Shown piece after piece: positions 33,521 through 44,803 of a stretch of DNA of 64,000 nt. Position 1 is the stretch's first letter, and each line of letters opens with the position of its first letter. A program made the position numbers and the translations under genes. The notes below the pieces were generated by a model. That model was not told the DNA's origin. It saw only the letters and a list, made by a program, of their open reading frames with translations, and ran no database searches. This DNA comes from Luidia sarsii (Eukaryota; Echinodermata; Asteroidea; Paxillosida; Luidiidae), in the NCBI GenBank assembly GCA_949987565.1, contig OX465114.1:2710474-2774473 (forward strand), written 5' to 3'.

Positions 33521-36500
33521 CTAGGAGGTAAAAAGCACCCAGACAAAGCATGAGTAACATGAGAGATGCTGGCCTCACTAAGCTTAGGACATCTTTGAAA
33601 CTATGGACGGGATAGGCTCCATCGTTCACTGAATGAAAATGAAATATGTGGGTTTTCCTAGAAGTGCTGTTTTTGTATCTAAAAGTTAGAAGGCTGGATA
33701 TACGTATTGATCCTATCAGGGCCTTTCTCTTTGCCTTTGAGACCAAAGACCAAAGACCAACTCCAACCCCAAACCCAAAGACCAACTCCAACCCCAAACC
33801 CAAAGACCAACTCCAACCCCAAACCAAAAGACCAACTCCAACCCCAAACCCAAAGACCAACTCCAACCCCAAACCCAAAGACCAACCCCAACCCCAAACC
33901 AAAAGACCAACTCCAACCCCAAACCCAAAGACCAACCCCAACCCCAAACCCAAAGACCAACTCCAATCTCAAACCCAAAGACCAACTCCAACCCCAAACC
34001 CAAAGACCAACTCCAATCTCAAACCCAAAGACCAACTCCAACCCCAAACCCAAAGACCAACCCCAATCCCAAACCCAAAGACCAACTCCAACCCCAAACC
34101 CAAAGACCAACTCCAACCCCAAACCAAAAGACCAACTCCAACCCCAAACCCAAAGACCAACTCCAACCCCAAACCCAAAGACCAACTCCAACCCCAAACC
34201 CAAAGACCAACCCCAACCCCAAACCAAAAGACCAACTCCAACCCCAAACCCAAAGACCAACCCCAACCCCAAACCCAAAGACCAACTCCAACCCCAAGCC
34301 CAAAGACCAACTCCAACCCCAAACCCAAAGACCAACTCCAACCCCAAACCAAAAGACCAACTCCAACCCCAAACCCAAAGACCAACTCCAATCCCAAACC
34401 CAAAGACCAACTCCAACCCCAAACCCAAAGACCAACTCCAATCTCAAACCCAAAGACCAACCCCAACCCCAAACCCAAAGACCAACTCCAACCCCAAACC
34501 CAAAGACCAACTCCAACCCCAAACCCAAAGACCAACTCCAATCTCAAACCCAAAGACCAACTCCAACCCCAAACCCAAAGACCAACTCCAACCCCAAACC
34601 CAAAGACCAACTCCAATCTCAAACCCAAAGACCAACTCCAACCCCAAACCCAAAGACCAACTCCAACCCCAAACCAAAGACCAACTCCAACCCCAAACCC
34701 AAAGACCAACTCCAATCTCAAACCCAAAGACCAACTCTAAACCCAAACCCAAAGACCAACCCCTGGATGTACGTATTGATCCTATCAGGGATTTTCTCTG
34801 TGCCTTTGAGAAACGTCCTGCTAGGATCAAAATGTCTGGTCCTCTAGCTTTTGAGATTTAAAAGATAGGAGACTGGATATATTGATTATTGATCCTATCA
34901 GGAACTTTGTCAATGGCCAAAATGGTTCCTTGTTAAAACCAGAATAGTTTTCACACAAACACAGGCCAAAGGAAGTACCTCCTTTTCATTTACATAACAA
35001 TCACCATTGATAAGATTTGAAGGTTTGCGGTGACACCATCTCTTTCGACACACATCTCTTTTGAGACGGGGTGTGGCTCTGAAAAGAGCCGGTAACTCAA
35101 TGTTTTGAGCAGTGTGTGCATCAGGAGAATTTCTACTGTCACCTATAAAATGTGTTGTGGAGAGCTCTGGAGCGTGGAGAATCTTTCCACTGGGGCATGT
35201 AGTGGTTGACATTCACTGGATTGTGAAATTTAAAATAACCCAACTGCTGTGTATAGGATGTAGAAAGTTTGTTGAGTCACATGAGGGCGCTGTTCCACTG
35301 ACAATGGTGCAATTCTACAATTCAGTTAGTTCAGTTACAGCTCTTGCTACATTGTCAGAAATACTCCACCTTGATTTCCCCCTAATGCGCCCAATGATGT
35401 AAGTGCACTTAATTTTCTTGAAGGATAATTGTTATAGCATAAAATGAATATAATTTTCTTTATAGTCCAGATAGAATAATAGTGAAATTTCAGTCCCTAA
35501 ATTTAACCCTCCAAATTTGTGAGTAATGTAATAATGTCACTTTGCAGCAGATATACATTTTGTTGTTGTGAAGAGAGCTATTTCCCAATTTGTTAATGTA
35601 CTGTTTTGATCATTGTAAGAGGGGAGTACATAATTATCATTTTTGTTTCTTGTAACATTCTAGGCATTGGTTTTATTTAGAGACCTTAGCTACAGAAGGA
35701 GCACTTTCACAAATACTCAACTTGTTTTGTCTTTTGAATGTTTAATTCACAGTTAAACTCTTTGCCATCTCACAAAAACCAGAATACAAGAATACAGTAT
35801 GAGTGGTGATTAGTACATTTTGTGTCAGTGGAATATTTACTGAAGTGTCTGTTGCACCAACCAACTTGCTACCTGTACTTTTGTCTTTGTTTCGCCTTCC
35901 AGATGGCTGCATAAAAGGACCATGCCACAAGCTCCATTCAACGGTCATTCTGCCTTTGAGAAAGTTCCTGCTAGGAGCACAACCCCAGCCTCCTATGAAG
36001 CTCCAAAGGTCTGTGACTATGACCCTTTACAAATCCATGGATCAGGCTCCGTCAACTGAACAAGTCCTGAAAATCCAGGTTGCAGATTGTCGTCGAATTT
36101 GAAGGTTTGTGGGCTTATTAAGTACAGATCTAGTATTCACCAAGACACTGGGGCTAAACGATTGTTTCTAGATGCCTGTGACATTATAACGGGGAAGAGA
36201 AATATGACCAAAGCCAGCCCAACCCTAAGCCGTTTAAGCCTTTTTCCAAAACCCGTCTTAGGCTTTGGCTCCGGCTTTGTCTCTATTATCCAAAAGCTGG
36301 TTGAAGCTTTTGATTTGCTTTCAAAATGCAGCAACTATCAAATACAAAGTTAAAGACCTCCCATTTTCATGCCTTGTACATTGAAAAGGATTAAAGAAAT
36401 GGAGACAAAGCCGGAGCCTGAGCCTAAGCCGGGTTTCGGAAAAGCGCCCTATACTCACCTGGAGACTGCGCGCTCTGAGCGTGGTTCCAATCATGGAGGC

Positions 36501-39500
36501 TCGCTTACGTAGCAGACCGGCTAGAATAGCGCCCTCAACGTTTGCACCTCCCATCAGTCCGTACACCACCCAAGTGCTGTCCATAGCCAGCGCTCTCAGG
36601 TTTTTCTCCCAGTAGCTGCCCCCCACACAGTCCAGAATCAAGTTGACTCCTTTGTCTGCCCAAGATAATGTTTCACAAAATTATTTATTTTTCAAAAATT
36701 AATTGGTTTTTTTTTTAATTAATTGATTTTCAATTTTTTTTTTTAAATAAGCAACAATTTGTTGTAAACCTGTCTACAGCAGATCTGGGATCACACAAAG
36801 TGGGTGTTACTTTTTAAACTGTATTTTCCATGGAAATAAACAGCAGTTAATGGTTACATGTTTCTGACTGGCGCCCCAACCCGGTATAAAGACTAGCTGA
36901 TCATTGCATTTTGGGAAGGCAACCATATAAGGGCTGGATAGCTCAGATGGTAAGAGCGCTGGTGTGCCAAAGACTAGTTGACTATTAGGGAAGGCCACTC
37001 TTACCATCTGAGCTATCCAGCCCTTAGATGGTGGCCTTCCCAAATAGTCAACTAGTCTTTGCTAGGGTAGGGGTGCAAGTCAGAAGCAGTTCAACCAGAA
37101 TTGTCAGACTTGAGCACTTAAAACAGGTTTTCTATCTTCGTAATGCAGGCGATCTTCGCACTTACTCTGGGTGTAGTCCAAGACTTTGTCGGCAAAGTCC
37201 ACCTCCTTGTAGTTGAATCCGGCCACCGCCCCCAGATCCCTGGCCCTGTCCAGTTTGGCCGGCGTACCGGCCGTGATTATGGCCTCTGCCCCGGCCAGTC
37301 GTACCAGCTGGATAGCCGCCGTCCCTACGCCACTGCCTCCGGCATGGATCAAGACCCTATCGCCTTTGGCCACGTGACCTAGCCCACGGAATCAGGTAAA
37401 GAGGTCGAAATAATCGTAGAAATCGATCAGATGTCAGTGGATGGAGAAGTAGAAACTACAGTTGTGTGCTCTGGAAATAATGGCCGTTTCCACTACACCA
37501 AATAAATGGATCGCGATTCGCATCACGATTCAAACTCCACTTGTTTTTGCGTGCGTGGGCACAATAAACGCGATTATTAGTGCCATTTGAATCACGATTC
37601 GGACGATTTGAATTCCGATCCGCGATTCGAACTAAGAGTTAGACTTTTTCAAATAATCACGTTTATTTGCGACACGTTGTGTGTGGGAATGCTCAGGACT
37701 GAATCGCACCATTTTTTTTTTGCATTTTGGTCATTTTAGTCAGTTCTAAGCAGTTTGCAACATTTTTGAGAAAAGATCCTGCTAGGATCGAAACGTCAGG
37801 CCCTCCTAATTTTTGATATTTTACATCATTGGTCATTTTAGTCAGTAAGCAGTTTGCAACAATTTTTGCTTATTACACTAAAATAAAAAAGAGTCTAACA
37901 AAAAATTTGAACAAATTGAAAAATTGGCAAAGAAAACTTTGACTGGACCAGGACTTGAACCCGAGACCTCTGGATTAATTACCAGTTAATCCAGAGGTCT
38001 CGGGTTCAAGTCCCGGTTCAGTCAGGGTTTTCTTTGCCAATTTTTCAATTTGAAATAAAATAAAGTAAAATAGGATTAGTACATCAATGGAACAACCCCA
38101 TTTTTGGCTGGTGTTTACCCACAAAGTGAAGCAGCTGATATGCAGTCAGCCACACCTCCGGAATACCGGCCGCATCGGTCATGGTCATGTGACTTGGCAC
38201 GGCCATCAGGTGACCTTCGTCAGCCACCGCGTACTCGGCATTGCCTCCACCCCCAAGTAGAGCCATCACATGATCACCTGGACGTTGGCAAGAAGGGAGG
38301 ATTAAAGAAGAATCAAAATAAGAGCTTATAACCACTTTGGAATTCGGAGCACTATTGTGTTGCTATGCACTGAGCCCCTCCAAATTCGGACATTGTTCAG
38401 TCTACTGCAAATCACTATAGCAGGGGAACAACTGTTTTAAAGCAAGTTGTTCACATGAAGTGGTCTTTCCCTTTTCGATGTTTATGCTCATTTTGCAAAC
38501 AAAATACAAGCATCTCGGGCGTGATTCAAACCCGTGACTCTTTCTAGTGCAGACGTCTTGAGCACTGGACCGAGCTGGTCATGTTGATTCACCCACCATG
38601 CAAAGTCTTATTTAGAGCTGGTCATGGTTGTGTGGCGGATTCAAATCTATATAGCGGCGTGTACCGCATTGCGTCATAGATTTAAAACTAGTTACATTAT
38701 TGAAATAAAGAAAAGGTGGCAAAGGAGAAAAATAAAACCTTGTGGAAGTCTATGATCCACCAGCAGTTGATTTCATCAAACTTATTGTAACTTGCGATCA
38801 ATCGCAAGACAATGAGCGATGCACAGAAACCGTACTGCCAGTCACAAATTAAGATGGGTTATCCATCGTAAGTTGAGTTATGATGCATCAAGGCTCTGTG
38901 AAATCCAGCCTTGTCCTGTGCATATGGATTTGACAGTGTCCACCTGTTACAGGTCCTTATATATCCACCGGTTACAGGTCCTTATATATCCACCTGTTAC
39001 AGGTCATTATATATCCACCTGTTACAAGTCCTTATATATCCACCTGTTACAGGTCCTTATATATCCACCTGTTACAGGTCCTTATATATCCACCTGTTAC
39101 AGGTCCTTATACATCCACCTGTTACAGGTCCTTATATATCCACCTGTTACAGGTCTTTATATATCCACCTGTTACTGGTCCTTATATATCCACCTGTTAC
39201 AGGTCCTTATATATCCACCTGTTACAGGTCCTTATACATCCACCTGTTACAGGTCCTTATACATCCACCTGTTACAGGTCCTTATACATCCACCTGTTAC
39301 AGGTCCTTATACATGTATATCCACCTGTAACAGGTCCTTATACATGTATATCCACCTGTTACAGGTCCTATATCCACCTGTTACAGGTCCTATATCCACC
39401 TGTTACAGGTCCTTATATATCCACCTGTTCCAGGTCCTTATATATCCACGCGTTACAGGTCCTTATACATGTATATCCACCTGTAACAGGTCCTTATATA

Positions 39501-40651
39501 TCCACGCGTTACAGGTCCTTATACATCCACCTGTTACAGATTCTTATACATCGATCCACCTGTAACAGATTCTTATACATCGATCCACCTGTTACAGGTC
39601 CTTATATATCCACCTGTCTGTGCAGTTTTACCTAGATTCCATTTGGAGCAACCGGGTCCTAGCTTGGCTACCTCTCCAGCAGCCTCCAAGCCCAGGATTG
39701 GACTTGAGCCAGGAGGCGGGTTGTACCTTCCAGCTAGCTGCCATTAGAAAGGTAAATAGAGAGAATCATCATAGGAGTCTTGACATATGAAGCATTATGG
39801 CAAGTATGTACGAAGCTGTATTTAGGACAGGAGGAAAAAAATCCCTCTCTGACCTAACTTGTACGTTCAAGATATAAGTTGTACGTACGGGATATAAGTC
39901 GTACGTACGAGAAAGTTGTACGTACGAGATATAAGTTGTACCTACAAAATATAAGTTGTACGAATGAGATATAAGTTATACGTACACGATATAAGTTGTA
40001 CGTATGAGATATAAGTTGTACGTTAAACCATGTACCCACTGGACATTATACTGGACATATAGCTCGTACATAAGACTTAGATGTCGTATGTACGAGTTAA
40101 ATCGCAAATCCATTATTCATAAGTCGAACGTACAACTACAACTACTACAACAAAGCATGAACGAATCCCCTCCACACTAATCTGTCCAGCATGGCAGTCC
40201 TCAGCTCTTCAACTCTTGTCAAGTCCTGTGTCTCTCTTTAATTAATAGCATACCAATGTTTGTCTGCTTCCTACCCCTTTTCTCCTGTTGCCATGTGATG
40301 GTTCCCACACCCACAGTGCTTTAGACTCGTTCCCTGTGACCCGTGGAACTCCAGCATGGCACATCCACAATGTACCAAAATGCATCTCCACAGCAAACTA
40401 CCGGTTGCCAGGCCACCTCAAACTGGCAGTTTTTTTCCTGGGGGAAACGCTGGCATACGTTATTGGACCATGCCTAGTGAGGACTAGGGCATCATAGATT
40501 GTACCTGGAGTGTGTCGGCCCTGTTGATGGCCGTTGCGTGCACTTTGATCAACACCTCCCCATTGCCCAGTTCAGGTCGGTCCGCTTCACCCAGGTACAG
40601 CTTCTCAGGACCGCCGTGCTCATCAAACAGGGCCGCTCTCATAGTCGTCAT
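33320..40651 (-). CDS. TP53I3: TP53I3 (PIG3) quinone oxidoreductase homologue, full coding span (6 coding exons)
   Basis: Coding exons on the minus strand are 40651-40505, 39737-39632, 38277-38119, 37378-37166, 36655-36459 and 33520-33320. All have GT-AG borders in matching phase, giving 1023 nt and 340 aa (human about 332). The family is an NADPH-dependent quinone reductase of the medium-chain dehydrogenase/reductase superfamily, cytosolic, and p53-induced in mammals. Visible landmarks: [17 protein letters not shown] start, [25 protein letters not shown] (GroES-like fold), [12 protein letters not shown], the nucleotide-binding glycine motif [14 protein letters not shown] (aa 149-162), [23 protein letters not shown] and a C-terminal [19 protein letters not shown]. 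The gene is convergent with A20. Whether p53 controls it here cannot be told. Confidence 0.93.
33690..34860. repeat. 25-bp minisatellite, about 41 copies, inside a split family C repeat
   Basis: The array 33747-34765 has the unit ACCAACTCCAACCCCAAACC plus CAAAG, in TP53I3 intron 5. Both flanks carry the same sequence: TACGTATTGATCCTATCAGG with CTTTGCCTTTGAGACC before, and TACGTATTGATCCTATCAGG with GTGCCTTTGAGAAACGTCC after. Long open frames on both strands come from 25-bp periodicity without stops and are not genes. Confidence 0.93.
35020..35130 (-). repeat. Histone-stem-loop-like repeat, best preserved copy
   Basis: On the minus strand: GAGTTACC, the stem-loop GGCTCTTTTCAGAGCC (35090-35075), ACACCCCGTCTCAAAAGAGA and GGTGTCACCGCAAACCTTC. 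The stem fits the metazoan histone 3' stem-loop consensus. In TP53I3 intron 5. Confidence 0.75.
35131..36458. other. TP53I3 intron 5, remainder
   Basis: No gene. A family C half unit lies near 35945-35985, and an inverted pair containing AGCC(G)GAGCCTAAGCC-like words occurs near 36230-36430. Confidence 0.4.
36459..36655 (-). CDS. TP53I3: TP53I3 coding exon 5
   Basis: Acceptor TTATCTTGGGCAG and donor GTGAGT. Encodes [16 protein letters not shown] through LRARSLQ, part of the nucleotide-binding Rossmann half. Confidence 0.93.
36878..37095. repeat. tRNA-derived SINE, head-to-head units
   Basis: A forward unit (GGCTGGATAGCTCAGATGG at about 36932) meets a reverse unit (CTGAGCTATCCAGCCC at about 37008) and the reversed leader GCAAGTCAGAAGCAGTTCAA, forming a large inverted repeat in TP53I3 intron 4. 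Confidence 0.8.
37166..37378 (-). CDS. TP53I3: TP53I3 coding exon 4 (NADPH-binding)
   Basis: Acceptor GTGGGCTAG and donor GTAAGT. Encodes [20 protein letters not shown] through [10 protein letters not shown], containing the glycine-rich dinucleotide-binding loop. Confidence 0.94.
37730..37870 (+). repeat. Family C half unit with tails
   Basis: GAGAAAAGATCCTGCTAGG, ATCGAAACGTCAGGCCCTCC, with CAGTTTGCAAC-type tails on both sides. TP53I3 intron 3. Confidence 0.7.
37903..38052. repeat. Palindrome of two SINE 3' halves
   Basis: GAAAAATTGGCAAAGAAAAC, GACTTGAACCCGAGACCTCT, then the mirror AGAGGTCTCGGGTTCAAGTC and GTTTTCTTTGCCAATTTTTC. A near-perfect inverted repeat of the B-box end of the SINE. 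Confidence 0.85.
38119..38277 (-). CDS. TP53I3: TP53I3 coding exon 3
   Basis: Acceptor GCCAACGTCCAG and donor GTAAAC. Encodes [18 protein letters not shown] through [16 protein letters not shown]. The AYQLL-type helix and preceding loop are typical of the family. Confidence 0.93.
38775..38905 (+). repeat. Family F repeat copy
   Basis: CTTATTGTAACTTGCGATCA, GAGCGATGCACAGAAACCGT and CATCGTAAGTTGAGTTATGA. TP53I3 intron 2. Confidence 0.8.
38940..39618. repeat. 25-bp minisatellite, about 27 copies
   Basis: Unit CCTTATATATCCACCTGTTA then CAGGT. Each unit contains the palindrome ACCTGTTACAGGT. Variants: ACATCC, ACGCG, and a longer ACATGTATATCC form. It ends about 15 bp from TP53I3 exon 2, in intron 2. 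Long open frames across it reflect the period only. Confidence 0.95.
39632..39737 (-). CDS. TP53I3: TP53I3 coding exon 2
   Basis: Acceptor CTTTCTAATGGCAG and donor GTAAAA. Encodes [20 protein letters not shown] through GPGCSKWNL. Phase 0 in, phase 1 out. Confidence 0.93.
39847..40030. repeat. About 20-bp minisatellite
   Basis: Roughly nine copies of GTACGTACGAGATATAAGTT with point changes. TP53I3 intron 1. Confidence 0.85.
40505..40651 (-). CDS. TP53I3: TP53I3 coding exon 1
   Basis: Two nearby ATGs (40651 and 40642) give [14 protein letters not shown] or [11 protein letters not shown]; the family usually starts close to the second. An acceptor-like TCATTTGCTAG (40658-40668) precedes, so an upstream 5' UTR exon is likely; it was not found. 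Donor GTACAA after NRADTLQ. Confidence 0.88.
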
Positions 40652-40869
40652 GCTCACCTAGCAAATGAAGGGAAAACGGACTGGGAACAATTTCTTGACA
40701 ATGAGTGGCCAAAGAAAACTCTGAATGAAACGGGACTTGAACCCGAGACCTCTGGTCTTGTGTACCAGCGCTCTTAACCATCACAGCTGAAACAAAATGA
40801 AACAGATTAGGAAATTGATTCAAAGGCTTCCTTTGTTGTGAATTCATTTATTGAAATAGCAAAGAAATT

Positions 40870-41415
40870 TTGACTGTTCCAGGGTTTGAACCTAAGCCTC
40901 TGTTTTTACACACCAGAGCTGTAACCATCTGAGCTATCCAGTCCTTAGATGGTGACCTTCCCTAATAGTCAACTAGTCTTTGGCACACCAGTGCTCTTAC
41001 CATCTGAGCTATCCAGCCCTTAGATGGCGACCTTCCCTAATAGTCAACTAGTCTTTGGCACACCAGTGCTCTTACCATCTGAGCTATCCAGTCCTTAGAT
41101 GGTGGCCTTCCCTAATAGTCAACTAGTCTTTGGCACACCAGTGCTCTTACCATCTGAGCTATCCAGTCCTTAGATGGTGGCCTTCCCTAATAGTCAACTA
41201 GTCTTTGGCACACCAGTGCTCTTACCATCTGAGCTATCCAGCCCTTAGATGGTGGCCTTCCCTAATAGTCAACTAGTCTTTGGCACACCAGTGCTCTTAC
41301 CATCTGAGCTATCCAGCCCTTAGATGGTGGCCCTCCCTAATAGTCAACTAGTCTTTGCCGGGGTGGGGGCGCCAGTCAGAAGCAACTCTACCATTAACTG
41401 GGTTCGTGTCCCAGT
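40870..41415 (-). repeat. tRNA-derived SINE with 6 A-box units
   Basis: Reverse orientation: TTTGAACCTAAGCCTC (B side) then six GAGCTATCCAG units 75 bp apart (about 40930 to 41305), then the leader CGCCAGTCAGAAGCAACT. A separate tRNA-like fragment sits at 40720-40790. Confidence 0.88.
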
Positions 41416-41419
41416 CCAG

Positions 41420-41940
41420 TCAAAATTTTCTTTGCCATTTTCAGAATTTTTTTTCAAAATTTGATAATGTAAACTTGATCTGGGGTTTTCAGTCAAAGGG
41501 AGAAAAGAAATCCAGTTAGTCTCTCACCTTGTCTACTTTCACTTCTCCAACAAGATCAGACACAACTGCAGGTGGACTCAGCAGGAATATGATGGCAGCA
41601 AAGAGTGTAAAGATGCAGAACTTGAACATCAAGAGGCTGCCACAGTTCTCCCTTCAACACAAACACAAATCCATCAGCAATGTTAGAAAATATCGAAGTG
41701 GGACTTGCATTAGCCCATATCTGCTGAGTTATGGGATTAGCCCGATTTTTTTGGGGGGGTTTGAGTGTGATTGTGCTTAGGCAGGAACACTGTTTATGTG
41801 CTGTGACCAGTCATCAGGCGGATATGGGCTATAATCAAGAGATGAAGCTACATGTACCTGTAGGTTGTGCAGTGTAAAAACTAATTTCAGAACTTTTTGT
41901 ACAATTAAAAAAAAAAAATACAATTTTTTTTGTTTTAGAA
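41420..41940. other. No gene recognised
   Basis: The stretch upstream of TP53I3 between two SINEs has no supportable coding exon. A putative 5' UTR exon or promoter for TP53I3 might lie here, but I see no clear core-promoter element. Confidence 0.35.
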
Positions 41941-42685
41941 ATTGGCAAGGAAAACTTTGACTGGACTGGGACTTGAACCCAATACCTATGGATTAATGAA
42001 AAAGTACTCTTCCATCTAAGCTATCCAGCCCTTATTAGAAGGTGGCATTCTCAAATAGTCAACTAATCTTAATGATGGAAAATGGCATAGAAAATGTTCA
42101 CTGGACCAGGATTTGAACTCGAGACCTCTGGGTTTGCGTACCAGCGCTCTCACCATCTGAGCTATCCAGCCCTTAGATGGTGGCCTTCCCAAATAGTCAA
42201 CTAGTCTTTGGCACACCAGCACTCTTACCATCTGAGCTATCCAGCCCTTAGATGGTGGCCTTCCCAAATAGTCAACTAGTCTTTGGCACACCAGTGCTCT
42301 TACCATCTGAGCTATCCAGCCCTTAGATGGTGGCCTTCCCAAATAGTCAACTAGTCTTTGGCACACCAGCACTCTTACCATCTGAGCTATCCAGCCCTTA
42401 GATGGTGGCCTTCCCAAATAGTCAACTAGTCTTTGGCACACCAGTGCTCTTACCATCTGAGCTATCCAGCCCTTAGATGGCAGCCTTCCCAAATATATAG
42501 TCAACTACACACCATGTAGTCTTTGGCACACCAGTGCTCTTACCAACTGAGCTATCCAGCCCTTAGATGGTGGCCTTGCCTAATAGTCAACTAGTCTTTG
42601 GCACACCAGTGCTCTTACCAACTGAGCTATCCAGCCCTTAGATGGTGGCCTTCCTAAATAGTCAACTAGTCTTGGTTGGGCTGGG
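41940..42685 (-). repeat. tRNA-derived SINE(s) with 7 A-box units
   Basis: An older fragment at 41940-42060 is followed by a second copy whose B-box side (GATTTGAACTCGAGACC) lies near 42110 and whose units lie at about 42160, 42235, 42310, 42385, 42460, 42547 and 42623. The 87-bp step carries an insertion near 42497. Confidence 0.88.
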
Positions 42686-42689
42686 CTTA

Positions 42690-43690
42690 AGACCATTTTT
42701 TTTCTTCACTTTTTGTCTATAGATTTAGGGAAAGGGTGGAGGAGATTGAGATTGTATTCTGTGGTTTGTTTTGGGGTTTCAGTCTGTTAGTTTCTGAATT
42801 TTATGAGGGACAGCTCTAAAAAAGGACAAACATGAGATAAAAACCGACAAAGCCTTTCATCGTTGTCTTGTCTGGGGGATAACTTCTTAGTAAGATTAGA
42901 TCCGGAGTGGATGGTTTCTGCCATGAAGCAAACCCATTGAGGGCCTCTATGGAAAGCAGTGCCAGTGTGCACTGAAGGAGCTTACCCTCACTGAAGAAGA
43001 CGTCAATAAATAAATGAATAATAATTGGGAGAAGAAATCAGAGAGTGCCGGCGCGCTTTGTATGACTTAATTGCTGACAGTCTACCAGCTAGAGATTCTA
43101 ATGCCTACTTAATTACATCAATGAACAACTTCCGACCAAGCTCACGTTATATTCCTTCCAGATAAACATCACTCGAAATCCGCGCAGAAGGAGATAAATC
43201 CTTCATTAATATTCTCTACAAAGGCTGAATGAAAATATAATAGCATAATGACTAAAAAATAGATCGAAAATTTGAAAAAAAAAATCCTGTCAGATATACA
43301 GTACTGTACTGATAGAATTCTATTTGTCTTCACTAACTAGTGCACTGATATGTACTTTGGATAAAAGTACATTGACAAGCTATGATCATGGATAGTTGGA
43401 TGTCACTGAAATGAACCACTCACATTCAAAGGAAGTAACTTGGAAGGTTTGTCGTTGCAGTGCATAGAATACTTGAAATGATTCAATCTCAGGGTCTTCA
43501 TCCAAGATGAATATGACACAAAAGGCCTTTTCAGACGACGCAGAAGAAAAACTTGAGTAATTTGAAATGAGTCTGTGATTTTGCAGTGTTCTTGAACTGA
43601 CTTTTGGCCAGGTTTGAACGCAAAACCCTTCAAACCAGTGCATACTTCAACTTTCATTTCCAAAGCAAGACTCTCCCATTCACTCTTTCT
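42690..43690. other. No gene recognised
   Basis: Intergenic sequence; overlapping minus-strand frames at 43386-43663 have no recognisable motif. Confidence 0.4.
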
Positions 43691-43697
43691 ATTTCAA

Positions 43698-44235
43698 GGT
43701 GAAGAACAAAGAGGTATCGAAACAGCTTCTTCCCTCGTTCACCCTCTCTCTGGAATTCCCTTCCTGGTTCATGTCTTTCCCTAGCCTACGATCTTGCGCT
43801 TTTTTAAAAGGAGTGTCAATTCCTATCTCCGGATCCAGCCTTCCTGAGTCCCTCTCTGTCTCCTTCTTTCCTTAGCCCTTAACCTTGAGTAGCTTTATAG
43901 CCTTGTTTTGGGCAAATCTGGGAATGTCAAATCCTATCTCCAGCCTTCATGAGTCCTTCTCTATCTCCTTCTTTCCTTAGCCCTTAACCTTGAGTGGCTT
44001 TATAGACTTGTTTTGGGCAAATCTGGGAATGTCAATTCCTATCTCCAGCCTTCCTGAGTCCCTCTCTATCTCCTTCTTTCCTTAGCCTTAACCTTGAGTG
44101 GCTTTATAACCTTGTTTTGGGCAAATCTGGGAATGTCCAATCCTATCTCCAGCCTTCCTGAGTCCCTCTCTATCTCCTTCTTTCCTTAGCCCTTAACCTT
44201 GAGTGGCTTAATTGTAGCCTTGTTTCGGGCGAAGT
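43698..44235 (+). pseudogene. LINE 3' end remnant with tandem tail
   Basis: 43720-43805 encodes the end of a LINE protein (FFPRSPSLWNSLPGS-like, then YDLALF), the same region as the minus-strand remnant at 4823-5365. It is followed by four ~105-bp units (starting about 43822, 43933, 44038, 44142) of CCTATCTCCAGCCTTC, CTCCTTCTTTCCTTAGCCC and TTAACCTTGAGTGGCTT. The upstream RT is missing. Confidence 0.6.
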
Positions 44236-44803
44236 TGCATAAAAAAAGGTCTATTGCTATTTTTATCTCCATTCTGTGTTGTTTTCTACATCAATTTTTC
44301 AGGTAAACAACTGCCCTGTACTTCTCACGGTGAGTTGTGGAAAGGAACTTATCACTGAGAGTCATCCGATCCTATCTTCTGTTCACCATCCCATCGAAAC
44401 AAGCAAGACAGATGTGAGAGCCGGTAAGTTAAACCAGAATTCTTAATTCATGTCCCTGACCATTTTCCAGTTCCGTTTTCATAAATTACCCTCACTGCAA
44501 TAGACGGATTGCGCGACCACTGTTCAGTACATGCCTTCACAGGACCTTACAGTGGGTATTTGTTTCATCTCATTTGGCACAGAGCAGTTATGGAAACATA
44601 CAAAAAAGAATGTGAACAATATGATAGTGTTCTTTGGTTATTGCCACTCAGCACCAAAAAATGCAAAAAATACCCACTGTAAGTCACGTGATGGCATGTA
44701 TACATTGGCTGTGCAATCAGTCTATTGCAATGGGATATTTTGTTCATGTAAAGGAGTTATATGTAGTGCTGTGTGTAATAAGGTTTCACCTGGAAATCTG
44801 TGA

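Noticed and set aside
33646..34861. Proline/lysine-rich and Gly/Leu-rich repeat 'proteins' on both strands
   Set aside because: Produced by the 25-bp minisatellite; the peptide period of 25 aa equals three DNA units in every frame.
38819..39565. 248-aa repeat frame
   Set aside because: Shadow of the CCACCTGTTACAGGT minisatellite in a TP53I3 intron.
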